NCBI GenBank assembly: GCA_902769585.1
Contig: CACXPT010000022.1
Span: 1 to 50,951 of the forward strand
Length of the DNA stretch: 50,951 bases
Reading direction: 5' to 3'
Source: an uncultured bacterium
GTDB taxonomy: Bacteria; Verrucomicrobiota; Kiritimatiellia; RFP12; UBA1067
Within the stretch, counting starts at the first letter, position 1, and each line of letters begins with the position of its first letter. This document shows, piece after piece, positions 12,765 through 21,852 of this stretch. The notes beneath the pieces were generated by a model. The model ran no database searches. It saw nothing but the letters and a program-made list of their open reading frames with translations, and was not told where the DNA came from. Both the position numbers and the translations under genes were made by a program.

Positions 12765-12878
12765 TAAATAGCGTCTGCGTCAATCAGTCAGTTAACAAGT
12801 ATTTCAAATGATTATATCTGTATGATTCTCTGTGTGAGAATTCAACTGCATGTTCAGGTTTACCCCTATCCATCGGCC

Positions 12879-14645
12879 CTACCGATGGCGGAGGGCGGCC
12901 GAGACGAGTCCGACGAAGAGCGGATGCGGAGCGGTCGGGCGGCTCTTGAACTCCGGATGGAACTGGCAAGCGATGAAGTACGGGTGCTTTGGCAGTTCCA
13001 CGATCTCCACCAGTTTGCCGTCTGGCGACGTGCCGCACACCTTCAGGCCAGCCGCCTCGATCGCCTTCTGCTCCTCCGAGCCGTTCGCGAACTCGTAGCG
13101 GTGGCGATGCCGCTCCGATATCAACATCATGCCGTCTTTACTTAACCTCGAAACATGCGAAAGTTCTGTTGGGGATTTCGTGTATTTCGTGTGTTTCGTG
13201 GTTCCATATAGTTTAGCGGCGAGAGAGCCTTTCTTCAGGACGCACGGGTATGCGCCCAGGCGCATGGTGCCACCCTTCTGCGTCACGCCGCGCTGCTCCT
13301 CCATGAGGTCGATCACCGGATGCGCCGTGCTCTCGTCGAACTCCGTGGAGTTGGCGTCGGTCCAGCCCAGGACGTCGCGCGCGTACTCGATCACCGTGCA
13401 CTGCATCCCGAGGCAGATGCCCAGGAACGGGATCTTCTTCTCGCGCGCATACTTGATCGCCGCGATCTTCCCCTCCACGCCACGCGAGCCGAACCCGCCA
13501 GGGACAAGGATGCCGTCAATGGTGCTTAGTGCTTGGTGCTTGGTGCTTGGTGCTTTACGCTTATTCTTCGCACTAGGCACTAAGCACTCGGCACTAGGCA
13601 CTAGTTCCTCTGCTTCGATCGGCACGACCTCGACCTTGCAGTCCTTCGCCATGCCCGCGTGCTGAAGGGCCTCGTGGATGGACTTGTAGGCGTCGCGGAT
13701 GGCGATGTACTTGCCGACGAGCGCGATGCGGCACTTCTTCTTAGGCTGCGTCGCCTTCCGCACGAGCGTGTCCCACACCGTGTGCTTGACCGGCCAGATA
13801 TCGAGGTGCAGCTGGCGCAGCACCTGCTCGTCCAGCCCCTGCTTGCGCAGTTCCCGAGGCACCGCGTAGACGGAGTCCGTGACGTCCTTCTCCTCTATCA
13901 CGCACTCCCGCTTCACGTTGCAGAACATCGCGAGCTTGTCAAGATGCTCCTGAGGAATCGTCATCTCCGTGCGGCACACGAGGATGTCGGGAATGATGCC
14001 GATGGCGCGCAGCTGTCCGACGGAATGCTGCGAGGGCTTGGTCTTCAGCTCGCCCGCCGCCTTGAGGTACGGCACGAGCGTGAGATGCACGAAGCACGTG
14101 TTCTCGCTCCCCTCCTCGAACCGGAACTGCCGGGCCGCCTCCAGGAACGGCAGGCTCTCGATGTCGCCGGAGACGCCCCCGATCTCGCAGAGGACGATGT
14201 CGGGAGGGACGCGCTCCTGCGCGTCCGCGGTCGCAGCAAGCTGCGACCCTCCCGAACGGATCGCCGCCTTTATCTCGTCAGTGATGTGCGGCACCACCTG
14301 CACCGTGCCGCCCAGATACCCCCCCGCGCGTTCCCGCGAGAGCACGGCAGAGTAGATGCGGCCCGACGTGTAGTTGGACGCCTTCGTGCACGACACGCCC
14401 GCGAACCGCTCGTAGTGCCCGAGGTCCAGGTCCGTCTCCGCGCCGTCGTCCGTCACGAACACCTCGCCGTGCTGGTACGGCGACATCGTGCCCGGGTCGA
14501 CGTTTAGGTAGGGATCGAGCTTCTGCATGAAGACCTTGTAGCCGCGGCTCTTCAACAGAAGCGCCAGCGACGCGCTCGTGATCCCCTTGCCAAGGGAACT
14601 CACCACGCCTCCCGTGATGAACACGTACTTCACTTGCTTTTTCAT
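12879..14645 (-). CDS. pyrG: CTP synthase with three in-frame repeat insertions
   Basis: 588 aa against about 535-550 for the family. It aminates UTP to CTP with glutamine. The synthetase domain has [16 protein letters not shown] and [20 protein letters not shown]; the amidotransferase domain has [16 protein letters not shown] (nucleophile Cys) and [18 protein letters not shown]. Three segments have no counterpart in ordinary CTP synthases: residues about 131-148 ([17 protein letters not shown], a REPIN-like element), 348-375 (inverted GCACTAG heptamers), and 480-506 ([10 protein letters not shown]..., a half of the TTTCGTGTA nonamer element). All keep frame and fall between conserved blocks. 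ATG at 14645 ([13 protein letters not shown]) is chosen; upstream codons translate a repeat. Last gene of the glnA-purF-carA-pyrG run. Confidence 0.95.
   Translation of the reverse strand: MKKQVKYVFITGGVVSSLGKGITSASLALLLKSRGYKVFMQKLDPYLNVDPGTMSPYQHGEVFVTDDGAETDLDLGHYERFAGVSCTKASNYTSGRIYSAVLSRERAGGYLGGTVQVVPHITDEIKAAIRSGGSQLAATADAQERVPPDIVLCEIGGVSGDIESLPFLEAARQFRFEEGSENTCFVHLTLVPYLKAAGELKTKPSQHSVGQLRAIGIIPDILVCRTEMTIPQEHLDKLAMFCNVKRECVIEEKDVTDSVYAVPRELRKQGLDEQVLRQLHLDIWPVKHTVWDTLVRKATQPKKKCRIALVGKYIAIRDAYKSIHEALQHAGMAKDCKVEVVPIEAEELVPSAECLVPSAKNKRKAPSTKHQALSTIDGILVPGGFGSRGVEGKIAAIKYAREKKIPFLGICLGMQCTVIEYARDVLGWTDANSTEFDESTAHPVIDLMEEQRGVTQKGGTMRLGAYPCVLKKGSLAAKLYGTTKHTKYTKSPTELSHVSRLSKDGMMLISERHRHRYEFANGSEEQKAIEAAGLKVCGTSPDGKLVEIVELPKHPYFIACQFHPEFKSRPTAPHPLFVGLVSAALRHR
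13176..13204. repeat. Period-9 TTTCGTGTA half-array inside pyrG
   Basis: Three nonamers (TTTCGTGTA, TTTCGTGTG, TTTCGTGG) translated as TTKHTKYTK on the gene strand. The full inverted version lies between pyrG and carA (14655-14723). Confidence 0.85.
13520..13608. repeat. Inverted period-7 array (GTGCTTG x5 / GCACTAG x5) inside pyrG
   Basis: Five heptamers GTGCTTA/GTGCTTG, a spacer of about 13 bp, then five inverted heptamers GCACTAG/GCACTAA. Translated in frame as [20 protein letters not shown] and onward, just before the conserved [10 protein letters not shown] block. Confidence 0.9.
14202..14253. repeat. REPIN-like double hairpin inside pyrG
   Basis: 52 bp bounded by GGGAGGG and CCCTCCC, with two palindromes: GGACGCGCTCCTGCGCGTCC and GTCGCAGCAAGCTGCGAC (on the plus strand). 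Encodes [17 protein letters not shown] on the gene strand. Confidence 0.9.
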
Positions 14646-14654
14646 CTTTGTTTT

Positions 14655-14723
14655 AACCACGAAATACACGAAACACACGAAATTTCATTTCTGCTTTTCG
14701 TGTATTTCGTGTCTTTCGTGGTT
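14655..14723. repeat. Period-9 inverted array (CACGAAATA) at the pyrG-carA junction
   Basis: AACCACGAAATACACGAAA and onward on the left, TTTCGTGTATTTCGTG and onward on the right, forming a long hairpin. Its right part encodes the last residues of CarA ([12 protein letters not shown]). Confidence 0.9.
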
Positions 14724-15977
14724 TTTAATCAGGTTTCTAAACTGAGCGAAAAGGTAGTTGGAATCGTGCGGGCCGGGGCACGCTTCGGGATGGTACTGCA
14801 CCGAGAACGCGGGGAGCGTCTTGTGGCGGACGCCCTCCACCGTGCCGTCGTTGAGGTTGATGTGCGTGACCTCAAGGGAGTCCGGGACGGACTCCCGCAA
14901 GACCGCGAAGTTGTGGTTCTGGCTAGTGATCTCCACCTTGCCGGTGGCGAGATTCTTCACGGGGTGGTTGCAGCCGTGGTGACCGAACTTGAGCCGCCCG
15001 GTCTTCGCCCCGCACGCGAGCGACAGCAACTGGTGGCCAAGGCAGATGCCCATGATCGGCACCTTGCCTAGCAACTTGCGGATGTTCTCGATGGCGTAGG
15101 TGACGGCGGCTGGATCGGCTGGGCCGTTGGAGAGGAACACGCCGTCGGGCTTCACCGCAAGCACTTCCTCGGCGGGCGTCTTGGCGGGAACCACCGTCAC
15201 GCGCGACCAAGAAGCGATCGAGCGCAGTATGTTCGTCTTCACGCCGAAGTCGTAGCAGACGATGTGGGGTGTTGCCATTGTGGAAGTGTTGCCAGTTCCA
15301 TTGTTGCCAATTTCCAATGAGTCGTTGGAACTGGGAATTGGACTTGGCAACATTTTCACATTGGCAACACTAGCGATTTCTGCCGTAAACTCATAAGGTT
15401 TCTTGCATGTCACCTTGGCGGCGTAATCCTGCCCATCCAACCCCTCCCATGCCTGAGCCTTGGCGATGGCGGCCTTCACGGGAGGGACGCAATTTATTGC
15501 GTCCGCCTTCCCTGCGGTCGCAGCAAGCTGCGACCCTCTCGCACCTGCTACGCACAAATACGCCTTGCGGTTGCCGTGCTCGCGCAGGTGGATCGTCAAC
15601 GCGCGCGTATCCACCCCGTATATGCCGGGCACGCCGTTCTCCTTCAGGTAGTCGTCGAGGCTCTTCTCGCTACGCCAGTTGCTGGGCTCGGCGAGGTCGC
15701 CGATCACGAGCCCGGACAGAAAGAGGGCGCGGCTTTCCACGTCCGCGCCGTTTATCCCGTAGTTGCCGACCTCAGCGGTGGTGAGGGTGACGAATTGCCC
15801 CGCGTACGACGGATCCGTCAGTATCTCCTGGTAGCCGCTCATGCCGGTGTTGAACACCACCTCTCCAAGCGCGTCTTTCCGCGCGCCGAACGCCACGCCG
15901 CGGAACACGGCACCATCGTCCAGCGCAAGGAACGCCTCGCGCTCGCGTTCCGCACGCCATTTCTCTATATAGCCCAT
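14685..15977 (-). CDS. carA: Carbamoyl-phosphate synthase small subunit with repeat insertions
   Basis: 430 aa against about 360-385 for the family. It strips the amide from glutamine and channels ammonia to CarB for pyrimidine and arginine synthesis. The amidotransferase motif [14 protein letters not shown] carries the nucleophile Cys, and [12 protein letters not shown] carries the His-Glu pair. Two internal insertions interrupt conserved sequence: residues about 146-166 ([24 protein letters not shown]-like) and 203-236 ([14 protein letters not shown]..., a TGTTGCCA/TGGCAACA element). The tail ([12 protein letters not shown]) is also repeat-derived. carB is not in the window. ATG at 15977 opens [19 protein letters not shown]. 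Confidence 0.94.
   Translation of the reverse strand: MGYIEKWRAEREREAFLALDDGAVFRGVAFGARKDALGEVVFNTGMSGYQEILTDPSYAGQFVTLTTAEVGNYGINGADVESRALFLSGLVIGDLAEPSNWRSEKSLDDYLKENGVPGIYGVDTRALTIHLREHGNRKAYLCVAGARGSQLAATAGKADAINCVPPVKAAIAKAQAWEGLDGQDYAAKVTCKKPYEFTAEIASVANVKMLPSPIPSSNDSLEIGNNGTGNTSTMATPHIVCYDFGVKTNILRSIASWSRVTVVPAKTPAEEVLAVKPDGVFLSNGPADPAAVTYAIENIRKLLGKVPIMGICLGHQLLSLACGAKTGRLKFGHHGCNHPVKNLATGKVEITSQNHNFAVLRESVPDSLEVTHINLNDGTVEGVRHKTLPAFSVQYHPEACPGPHDSNYLFAQFRNLIKNHERHEIHEKQK
15270..15370. repeat. TGTTGCCA / TGGCAACA inverted element inside carA
   Basis: On the gene strand two TGTTGCCA units, a centre with CCAATTCC...GGAAATTGG pairing, and three TGGCAACA units. Same design as the intergenic copy at 12531-12628. 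Confidence 0.87.
15480..15540. repeat. REPIN-like double hairpin inside carA
   Basis: 61 bp from GGGAGGG to CCCTCTC, with palindromes GGACGCAATTTATTGCGTCC-type and GTCGCAGCAAGCTGCGAC. Encodes [19 protein letters not shown]. Confidence 0.9.
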
Positions 15978-16100
15978 GCGAAACCATTTAGCACACCCCG
16001 TGCCAAGGCGAATTCCCCGTCAATCAGCCGCATTGCTTTACAATTTGCGTAAGACAAGGGACTGTCATTGGACAAAACGTGAATGGGTGCCGGAAGGGCC

Positions 16101-16192
16101 AGGACCACCGGGACCACCAGGACCACCAGGACCGCCGGGACCACCAGGACCACCGAGACCGCCGGGAAGACCGGGAAGACCGAGAAGACAGG
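16101..16192. repeat. Period-9 array (GGACCACCA) between carA and purF
   Basis: About ten nonamers GGACCACCA/GGACCGCCG/GGAAGACCG. Read on the plus strand it mimics a collagen-like GPPGPP stretch, but it lies between two minus-strand genes and has no credible gene context. Confidence 0.85.
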
Positions 16193-16200
16193 AGGTAGGC

Positions 16201-18078
16201 CTAGTAGGAGCGTTCCTGGCGGTGATCCAGATAGTTCAGGAGCGCCTTGTGCAGAACCTTGTATCCGCCGGGCGTGGGATAGTCGCCGGTGAAGTACCAG
16301 TCGCCGGTGGCGGGATGGTAGTTGGTAGTTGGTAGATGGCAGTTGGTAGATGGCGTCAAACACCTGTGCAGGTTATCGACTGTCTGGTAGACTACCTTGA
16401 CTTCCGCCTTCATACCGGGAGGCGTGAGGAGACGCGCGATCTCGTCGCAATGCTGCTCGTCCGTGAAGCGGGCGTAGAGCGAGGCAAGTGGGTTCAACGG
16501 GCGAGACGCCCGTTGTCCCAGTCCTTGGCCACTAGCGCTATCCAGTGCCATTCGCAATTCCCGTTCCCCATTCCCCGTTCCCCGTTCCCCATCCAGCAGA
16601 TTCACGAGCGCCTTGAAGGCCACCAGCTCGCCCAAGGTCGACATGTCGATGCCGTAGCAGTCGGGATAGCGGATCGGCGGCGCGGACGAGGCAACGACGA
16701 TCCTTTTCGGCCCCAGCCGGTCGAGCATAGGCAGGATCGCGTTCCGCATCGTGTTGCCGCGCACGATGGAGTCGTCCAGAACGACGAGCGTATCCTTTCC
16801 AGGACGCACCAGCCCGTAGGTGACGTCGTACACGTGCTTGTAGAATTCGCGCCGTGCCGCCGCGTCCGCGATGAAGGTGCGGAATTTCGCGTCCTTCACC
16901 GCAATCTCGCCGAATCTTGGGAGTTCTTTGCCACAAAGACCACAAAGCTCAGGCGACACATCCTCTTTGTGTTCTTTGTGTCCTTTGTGGCCAATAACCA
17001 CGGCGAACAGCTCTTCTAATAGCCCGTGGAAGGCGATTCGCGCGGAATTGGGTATGTAGCTGAAGAAGATGTCTTCAAGAGGCGCGTCGGCCGCCTTCAG
17101 GATCTGCGGCACGAGCGCCGCCCCCAGCGCCTTGCGCTCCCTGTGGATGTCGGCGTCGTTCGCGCGCGAGAAGTATATACGCTCAAATGCGCAAGGGCGC
17201 GGCTCAGTCCTGATGTCCGAACTGAGTTCGGACATCACCACCTCCCCCTTCGGCGACACCACCAGCACCTTGCCCGGCGGCAGCTCCTTCACGGCCTCCG
17301 GCGGCACATCGAAGGCCGCCTGTATAGCAGGCCGCTCGCTGGCGACCACCACCACGTCGTCATCCTGGTAGTACCAGCCCGGGCGTATCCCATGCGGGTC
17401 GCGCGTGGCGAACGCCCACCCGTCGCCCGTCATGCCGCACAGCGTCCACGCTCCGTCGGCGTTGGCGAGGGCCCGTGAGACGGCGGAAGCCACGGGAGGG
17501 ACGCAATTTATTGCGTCCGTTTCCCCTGCGGTCGCAGCAAGCTGCGACCCTCCCAGCTCCTTCGCGATCATCTCGCATAGGAGATAGCCATCCGACCGGC
17601 TCGTGGGGAACGAGCCGTGGTGGCGGTAGTCGTCGAACAGCTCGGGGGCGTTCGTGAGGTTGAAGTTGCCGGCGAGCAGGACCGTATGGCACAGCTCGCT
17701 CGCCTCGTGGATGAATGGATGGCAGAACGAAACCTCGTTCTTCCCGAAGGTGGCGTAGCGGAGGTGGCCCAGGAATATCTTCTCGTTCCTCACGGCAGGC
17801 CGCTTCGCGATCATGCCCAGCACGTCCACGAGCGGGGTCGAAGAGGCGGACTTGAACGACCAGTACGGCGGCGTTCCAGGCTCGGGGTCGGTGCAGAGGA
17901 CCGCCGCGCCGGCACCGTCCTGTCCGCGGTTGTGCTGTTTCTCAAGAAGGAGCGATAGCTTCGTCCCTCCGAAGTCTCCCTGGTAGGGCGCGTTGTCCCC
18001 AACGCGCAGCGTGGCGGATGGTGGCCTTCGCAGAACCACCATCGCCACGCCGCATTCGTGCTTGAGTACGTCGGACAT
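16201..18078 (-). CDS. purF: Amidophosphoribosyltransferase with six repeat-derived segments
   Basis: 625 aa. First step of purine synthesis: PRPP plus glutamine to phosphoribosylamine. Class II amidotransferase start MSDVLKHECGVAMVV (Cys9), the KQHNRGQDGAGA motif, and the PRPP-binding motif VVLDDSIVRGNTMRNA. Segments made of repeats: about 24-30 (palindrome GCGCGTT/AACGCGC), 175-195 ([25 protein letters not shown]-like), 363-383 (GHKGHKEHKEDVS..., CACAAAG nonamers), 495-510 (GERGTGNGERE, GGGGAAC heptamers), 521-528 (palindrome CAACGGGCG/CGCCCGTTG) and 575-586 (TTGGTAG heptamers). Some related PurF proteins are about 620 aa, so the net length gain is uncertain. No Shine-Dalgarno is visible; the leader is a period-7 array. 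Confidence 0.92.
   Translation of the reverse strand: MSDVLKHECGVAMVVLRRPPSATLRVGDNAPYQGDFGGTKLSLLLEKQHNRGQDGAGAAVLCTDPEPGTPPYWSFKSASSTPLVDVLGMIAKRPAVRNEKIFLGHLRYATFGKNEVSFCHPFIHEASELCHTVLLAGNFNLTNAPELFDDYRHHGSFPTSRSDGYLLCEMIAKELGGSQLAATAGETDAINCVPPVASAVSRALANADGAWTLCGMTGDGWAFATRDPHGIRPGWYYQDDDVVVVASERPAIQAAFDVPPEAVKELPPGKVLVVSPKGEVVMSELSSDIRTEPRPCAFERIYFSRANDADIHRERKALGAALVPQILKAADAPLEDIFFSYIPNSARIAFHGLLEELFAVVIGHKGHKEHKEDVSPELCGLCGKELPRFGEIAVKDAKFRTFIADAAARREFYKHVYDVTYGLVRPGKDTLVVLDDSIVRGNTMRNAILPMLDRLGPKRIVVASSAPPIRYPDCYGIDMSTLGELVAFKALVNLLDGERGTGNGERELRMALDSASGQGLGQRASRPLNPLASLYARFTDEQHCDEIARLLTPPGMKAEVKVVYQTVDNLHRCLTPSTNCHLPTTNYHPATGDWYFTGDYPTPGGYKVLHKALLNYLDHRQERSY
16319..16353. repeat. 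Period-7 array (TAGTTGG) inside purF
   Basis: Five heptamers TAGTTGG/TAGATGG/CAGTTGG, same family as 5078-5112, translated in frame near the PurF C-terminus (NCHLPTTNYHP). Confidence 0.85.
16495..16515. repeat. Perfect palindrome CAACGGGCG-AGA-CGCCCGTTG inside purF
   Basis: Nine-base perfect arms around a three-base loop, in coding sequence; the flank GTTGTCCC is shared with the palindrome at 17988-18007. Confidence 0.8.
16548..16594. repeat. Period-7 array (CGTTCCC) inside purF
   Basis: About six heptamers CGTTCCC/CATTCCC, translated on the gene strand as ERGTGNGERE. Confidence 0.85.
16930..16992. repeat. Period-9 inverted array (CACAAAGAC) inside purF
   Basis: GCCACAAAGACCACAAAG on the left and CTTTGTGTCCTTTGTGGC on the right, in frame (GHKGHKEHKE). 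Confidence 0.88.
17494..17554. repeat. REPIN-like double hairpin inside purF
   Basis: 61 bp, GGGAGGG to CCCTCCC, nearly identical to the carA copy. Encodes [20 protein letters not shown]. Confidence 0.92.
17988..18007. repeat. Palindrome GCGCGTT-N6-AACGCGC inside purF
   Basis: Seven-base arms near the PurF N-terminus, encoding part of ATLRVGDNAPYQG, a segment absent from the usual KPLEYY-type region of the family. Confidence 0.7.
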
Positions 18079-18080
18079 AC

Positions 18081-18107
18081 TAGCCACTAGCCACTAACCA
18101 CTAGCCA

Positions 18108-18110
<3 letters not shown>
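18081..18110. repeat. Period-7 array (TAGCCAC) between glnA and purF
   Basis: Four heptamers fill the whole 29-bp gap and reach the glnA stop codon, replacing any ribosome binding site for purF. Confidence 0.85.
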
Positions 18111-20210
<2,100 letters not shown>

Positions 20211-20260
20211 CGTCATTCTCCTTTGGCGGACGCGACCTTCGCGCCCGGCGAACGACAATA

Positions 20261-20277
20261 AGCAAGAGCCGTGCCAA
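20261..20277 (-). promoter_or_regulatory. Sigma-54-type promoter of glnA (type III)
   Basis: Minus strand TTGGCACGGCTCTTGCT, essentially the consensus TGGCAC-N5-TTGCT, with GG-N10-GC spacing. Almost the same bases occur before gltD. Confidence 0.85.
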
Positions 20278-20364
20278 CGCCCCGAGAACGCACCTTAGCA
20301 CCTTTATCTTTACATCGGCACGAAACACAGGCCGAAAACGCTTACAAGAATTGTAAGGGCGCAA

Positions 20365-21527
20365 CTATCTGCCGCCAGAGGCCCCGTCGTCATTGGCCGC
20401 CTGGGCCCGTTCGCAAATCGCCGCCGCCATGTCATTCATTGTCAGGCAATTCTGCCGGAAGATCGCGCCGGCATCTGCCACCGATTGAGGAAAGCCGCTC
20501 AGGATGAGCATCCTATCTGCCGCCAGCTCGCGCGAATCCTCGGCGGAAGGATCATATTCGGGCGGCAGGGCGCAGGGGCGCATCTTGATGAACCTGGCAA
20601 CCGGCTCTTCCTTGAGACGGCGCAGCACCTCCTTCTCGCCGGGTGAGAGGAAGCCGGATACGGGAATCATGCCGTGCCGCGCCTTCTCGATGATCTCGTC
20701 GATGGCGGGCCGATGCGCCTCAAGGCTCATCTTGCGCGTGAGGCGCACATGGAAGAGGAATGGCGAGGAGAGCAGAAGCGGATTGCCCACCGCATCCCAT
20801 TGGCGCGAGGCATCGAGGATGGGATGGCGGATATTGGCGAGGCGCTTGAAGCGATTGGGATGGCGGGCCTTCCAGAGCGCACGCGCCGGATTGAGCTTGA
20901 TATAGCGGCGGATGGCCTTCAACTGGCGAGAGGAAAAGGAAAGCACCAGCCAGAAGCGGCGCTCCCAATGAAACGGGGCTGCCGCCCCGAACCCCGCCAA
21001 GGATTCGGATTGATTCTCCTCTGCCGCCCCGAACCCCGCTCCTGAGGCTTGAGGGCTTGCCGCTTCGGAGGCTCGGGGGCTTGCCTTTTCGGGGGTTCGG
21101 GGGCTTGCCGCTTCGGGGGTTCGGGGGCTTGCCGCTTCGGGGGTTCGGGGGCTTGCCGCTTCGGGGGTTCGGGGGCTTGCCGCTTCGGGGGTTCGGGGGC
21201 TTGCCGCCTTGCCCCCGTATCATTGATTGCCGCTTCGCTCCGCCTCTGGAAATCCTTGATCCACCCGATCACATCAAAATTGGGATCGATATCATAATTG
21301 ACAATGAGCAGAAGATGGATGTGATCCGGCATGATGATGAAATTGGATGCCGTGAGCGCCGGGTTGAGGCTGTGGGTGGCGCGCCATGCCGCTGCCACCG
21401 CCTCGCCCGCGGCGAGCAGGATCACCGTGGCATCGGGATTGATGCGCGAAAGCACCTTCGCCCGCCCTTCCACGCAAAGGGTGATGAAGAAGAACTTCCG
21501 CCCGAATCGCATTAGCCGCATTTTCAT
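20365..21527 (-). pseudogene. REP-associated tyrosine transposase (RAYT, Y1/HUH-like), frameshifted
   Basis: The first reading frame (21527 to about 21000) has the Y1 transposase pattern FFFITLCVEGRAKVL and the HUH motif IMPDHIHLLLIV. It then runs through seven eight-residue repeats (KRQAPEPP). The second frame (from about 21000 to 20365) resumes the family at HWERRFWLVLSFSSRQLKAI and RRYIKLNPARALWK, followed by a C-terminal extension. The two parts need a frame change near 20975, so the protein is split unless frameshifting occurs. RAYTs cut and move REP hairpins with GTAG or GGAG feet. No terminal inverted repeats are seen around the gene, as expected for RAYTs. The catalytic Tyr cannot be placed with confidence. 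Confidence 0.72.
21059..21208. repeat. 24-bp tandem repeats inside the RAYT-like gene
   Basis: About six to seven units of TTCGGGGGTTCGGGGGCTTG plus CCGC, the outer ones degenerate. Being multiples of three, changes in copy number keep frame. Confidence 0.9.
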
Positions 21528-21622
21528 GTGGAGATTATAGCAAAATCAAAAGGGAGCGTACTTTGGGGCGTGCTGGTGTCCCAAAAACTACCACGAGTTG
21601 GAAGGAAGGTTCAACTATCCGG

Positions 21623-21652
21623 AAAAGCAAAAACCTCGCTTTTTGCGAGGCT
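21623..21652 (-). terminator. Rho-independent terminator, originally downstream of tRNA-Val
   Basis: Minus strand GCCTCGC-AAAAA-GCGAGG followed by TTTTTGCTTTT. It follows the tRNA 3' fragment in attL, so before the island inserted it would have ended the tRNA-Val transcript. Confidence 0.75.
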
Positions 21653-21663
21653 TTGAACGTATC

Positions 21664-21720
21664 TTGAATGGTGGGCGCGACTGGACTCGGACCAGTGACC
21701 CCTACCGTGTGAAGGTAGTG
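21664..21720. repeat. attL, 57-bp direct repeat
   Basis: Carries the tRNA-Val 3' segment from the anticodon stem to CCA plus four bases beyond it; identical to 43978-44034. Confidence 0.92.
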
Positions 21721-21852
21721 TCCGAACCGCATAAAATAAGGCTTCGGCTTGCTTTTCGGCCTGATTGTCCGTACTTTTGTTCTTTTTGACCATTGACTTT
21801 GTGGCACTTCGTGAACCGAACGGTCACAAACTCACACGGAGGACACAAAGTC

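Larger units (their letters stand above)
12507..12878. other. gltB-pyrG convergent gap filled with repeats
   Basis: 370 bp between two convergent genes. It contains two inverted-array elements, annotated separately; I see no gene. Either element could act as a bidirectional terminator. Confidence 0.6.

Noticed and set aside
15976-16335. Plus-strand ORF with collagen-like GPPGPP repeats
   Set aside because: It is the translation of a period-9 DNA array and antisense purF/carA ends; no ribosome site or family support.
21059-21208. CRISPR or minisatellite-type array
   Set aside because: Contiguous 24-bp units in a coding frame without spacers.
21664-21720. Second complete tRNA gene
   Set aside because: Only the 3' portion is present; the 5' half (D-arm and acceptor strand) is missing, so it is an att remnant.
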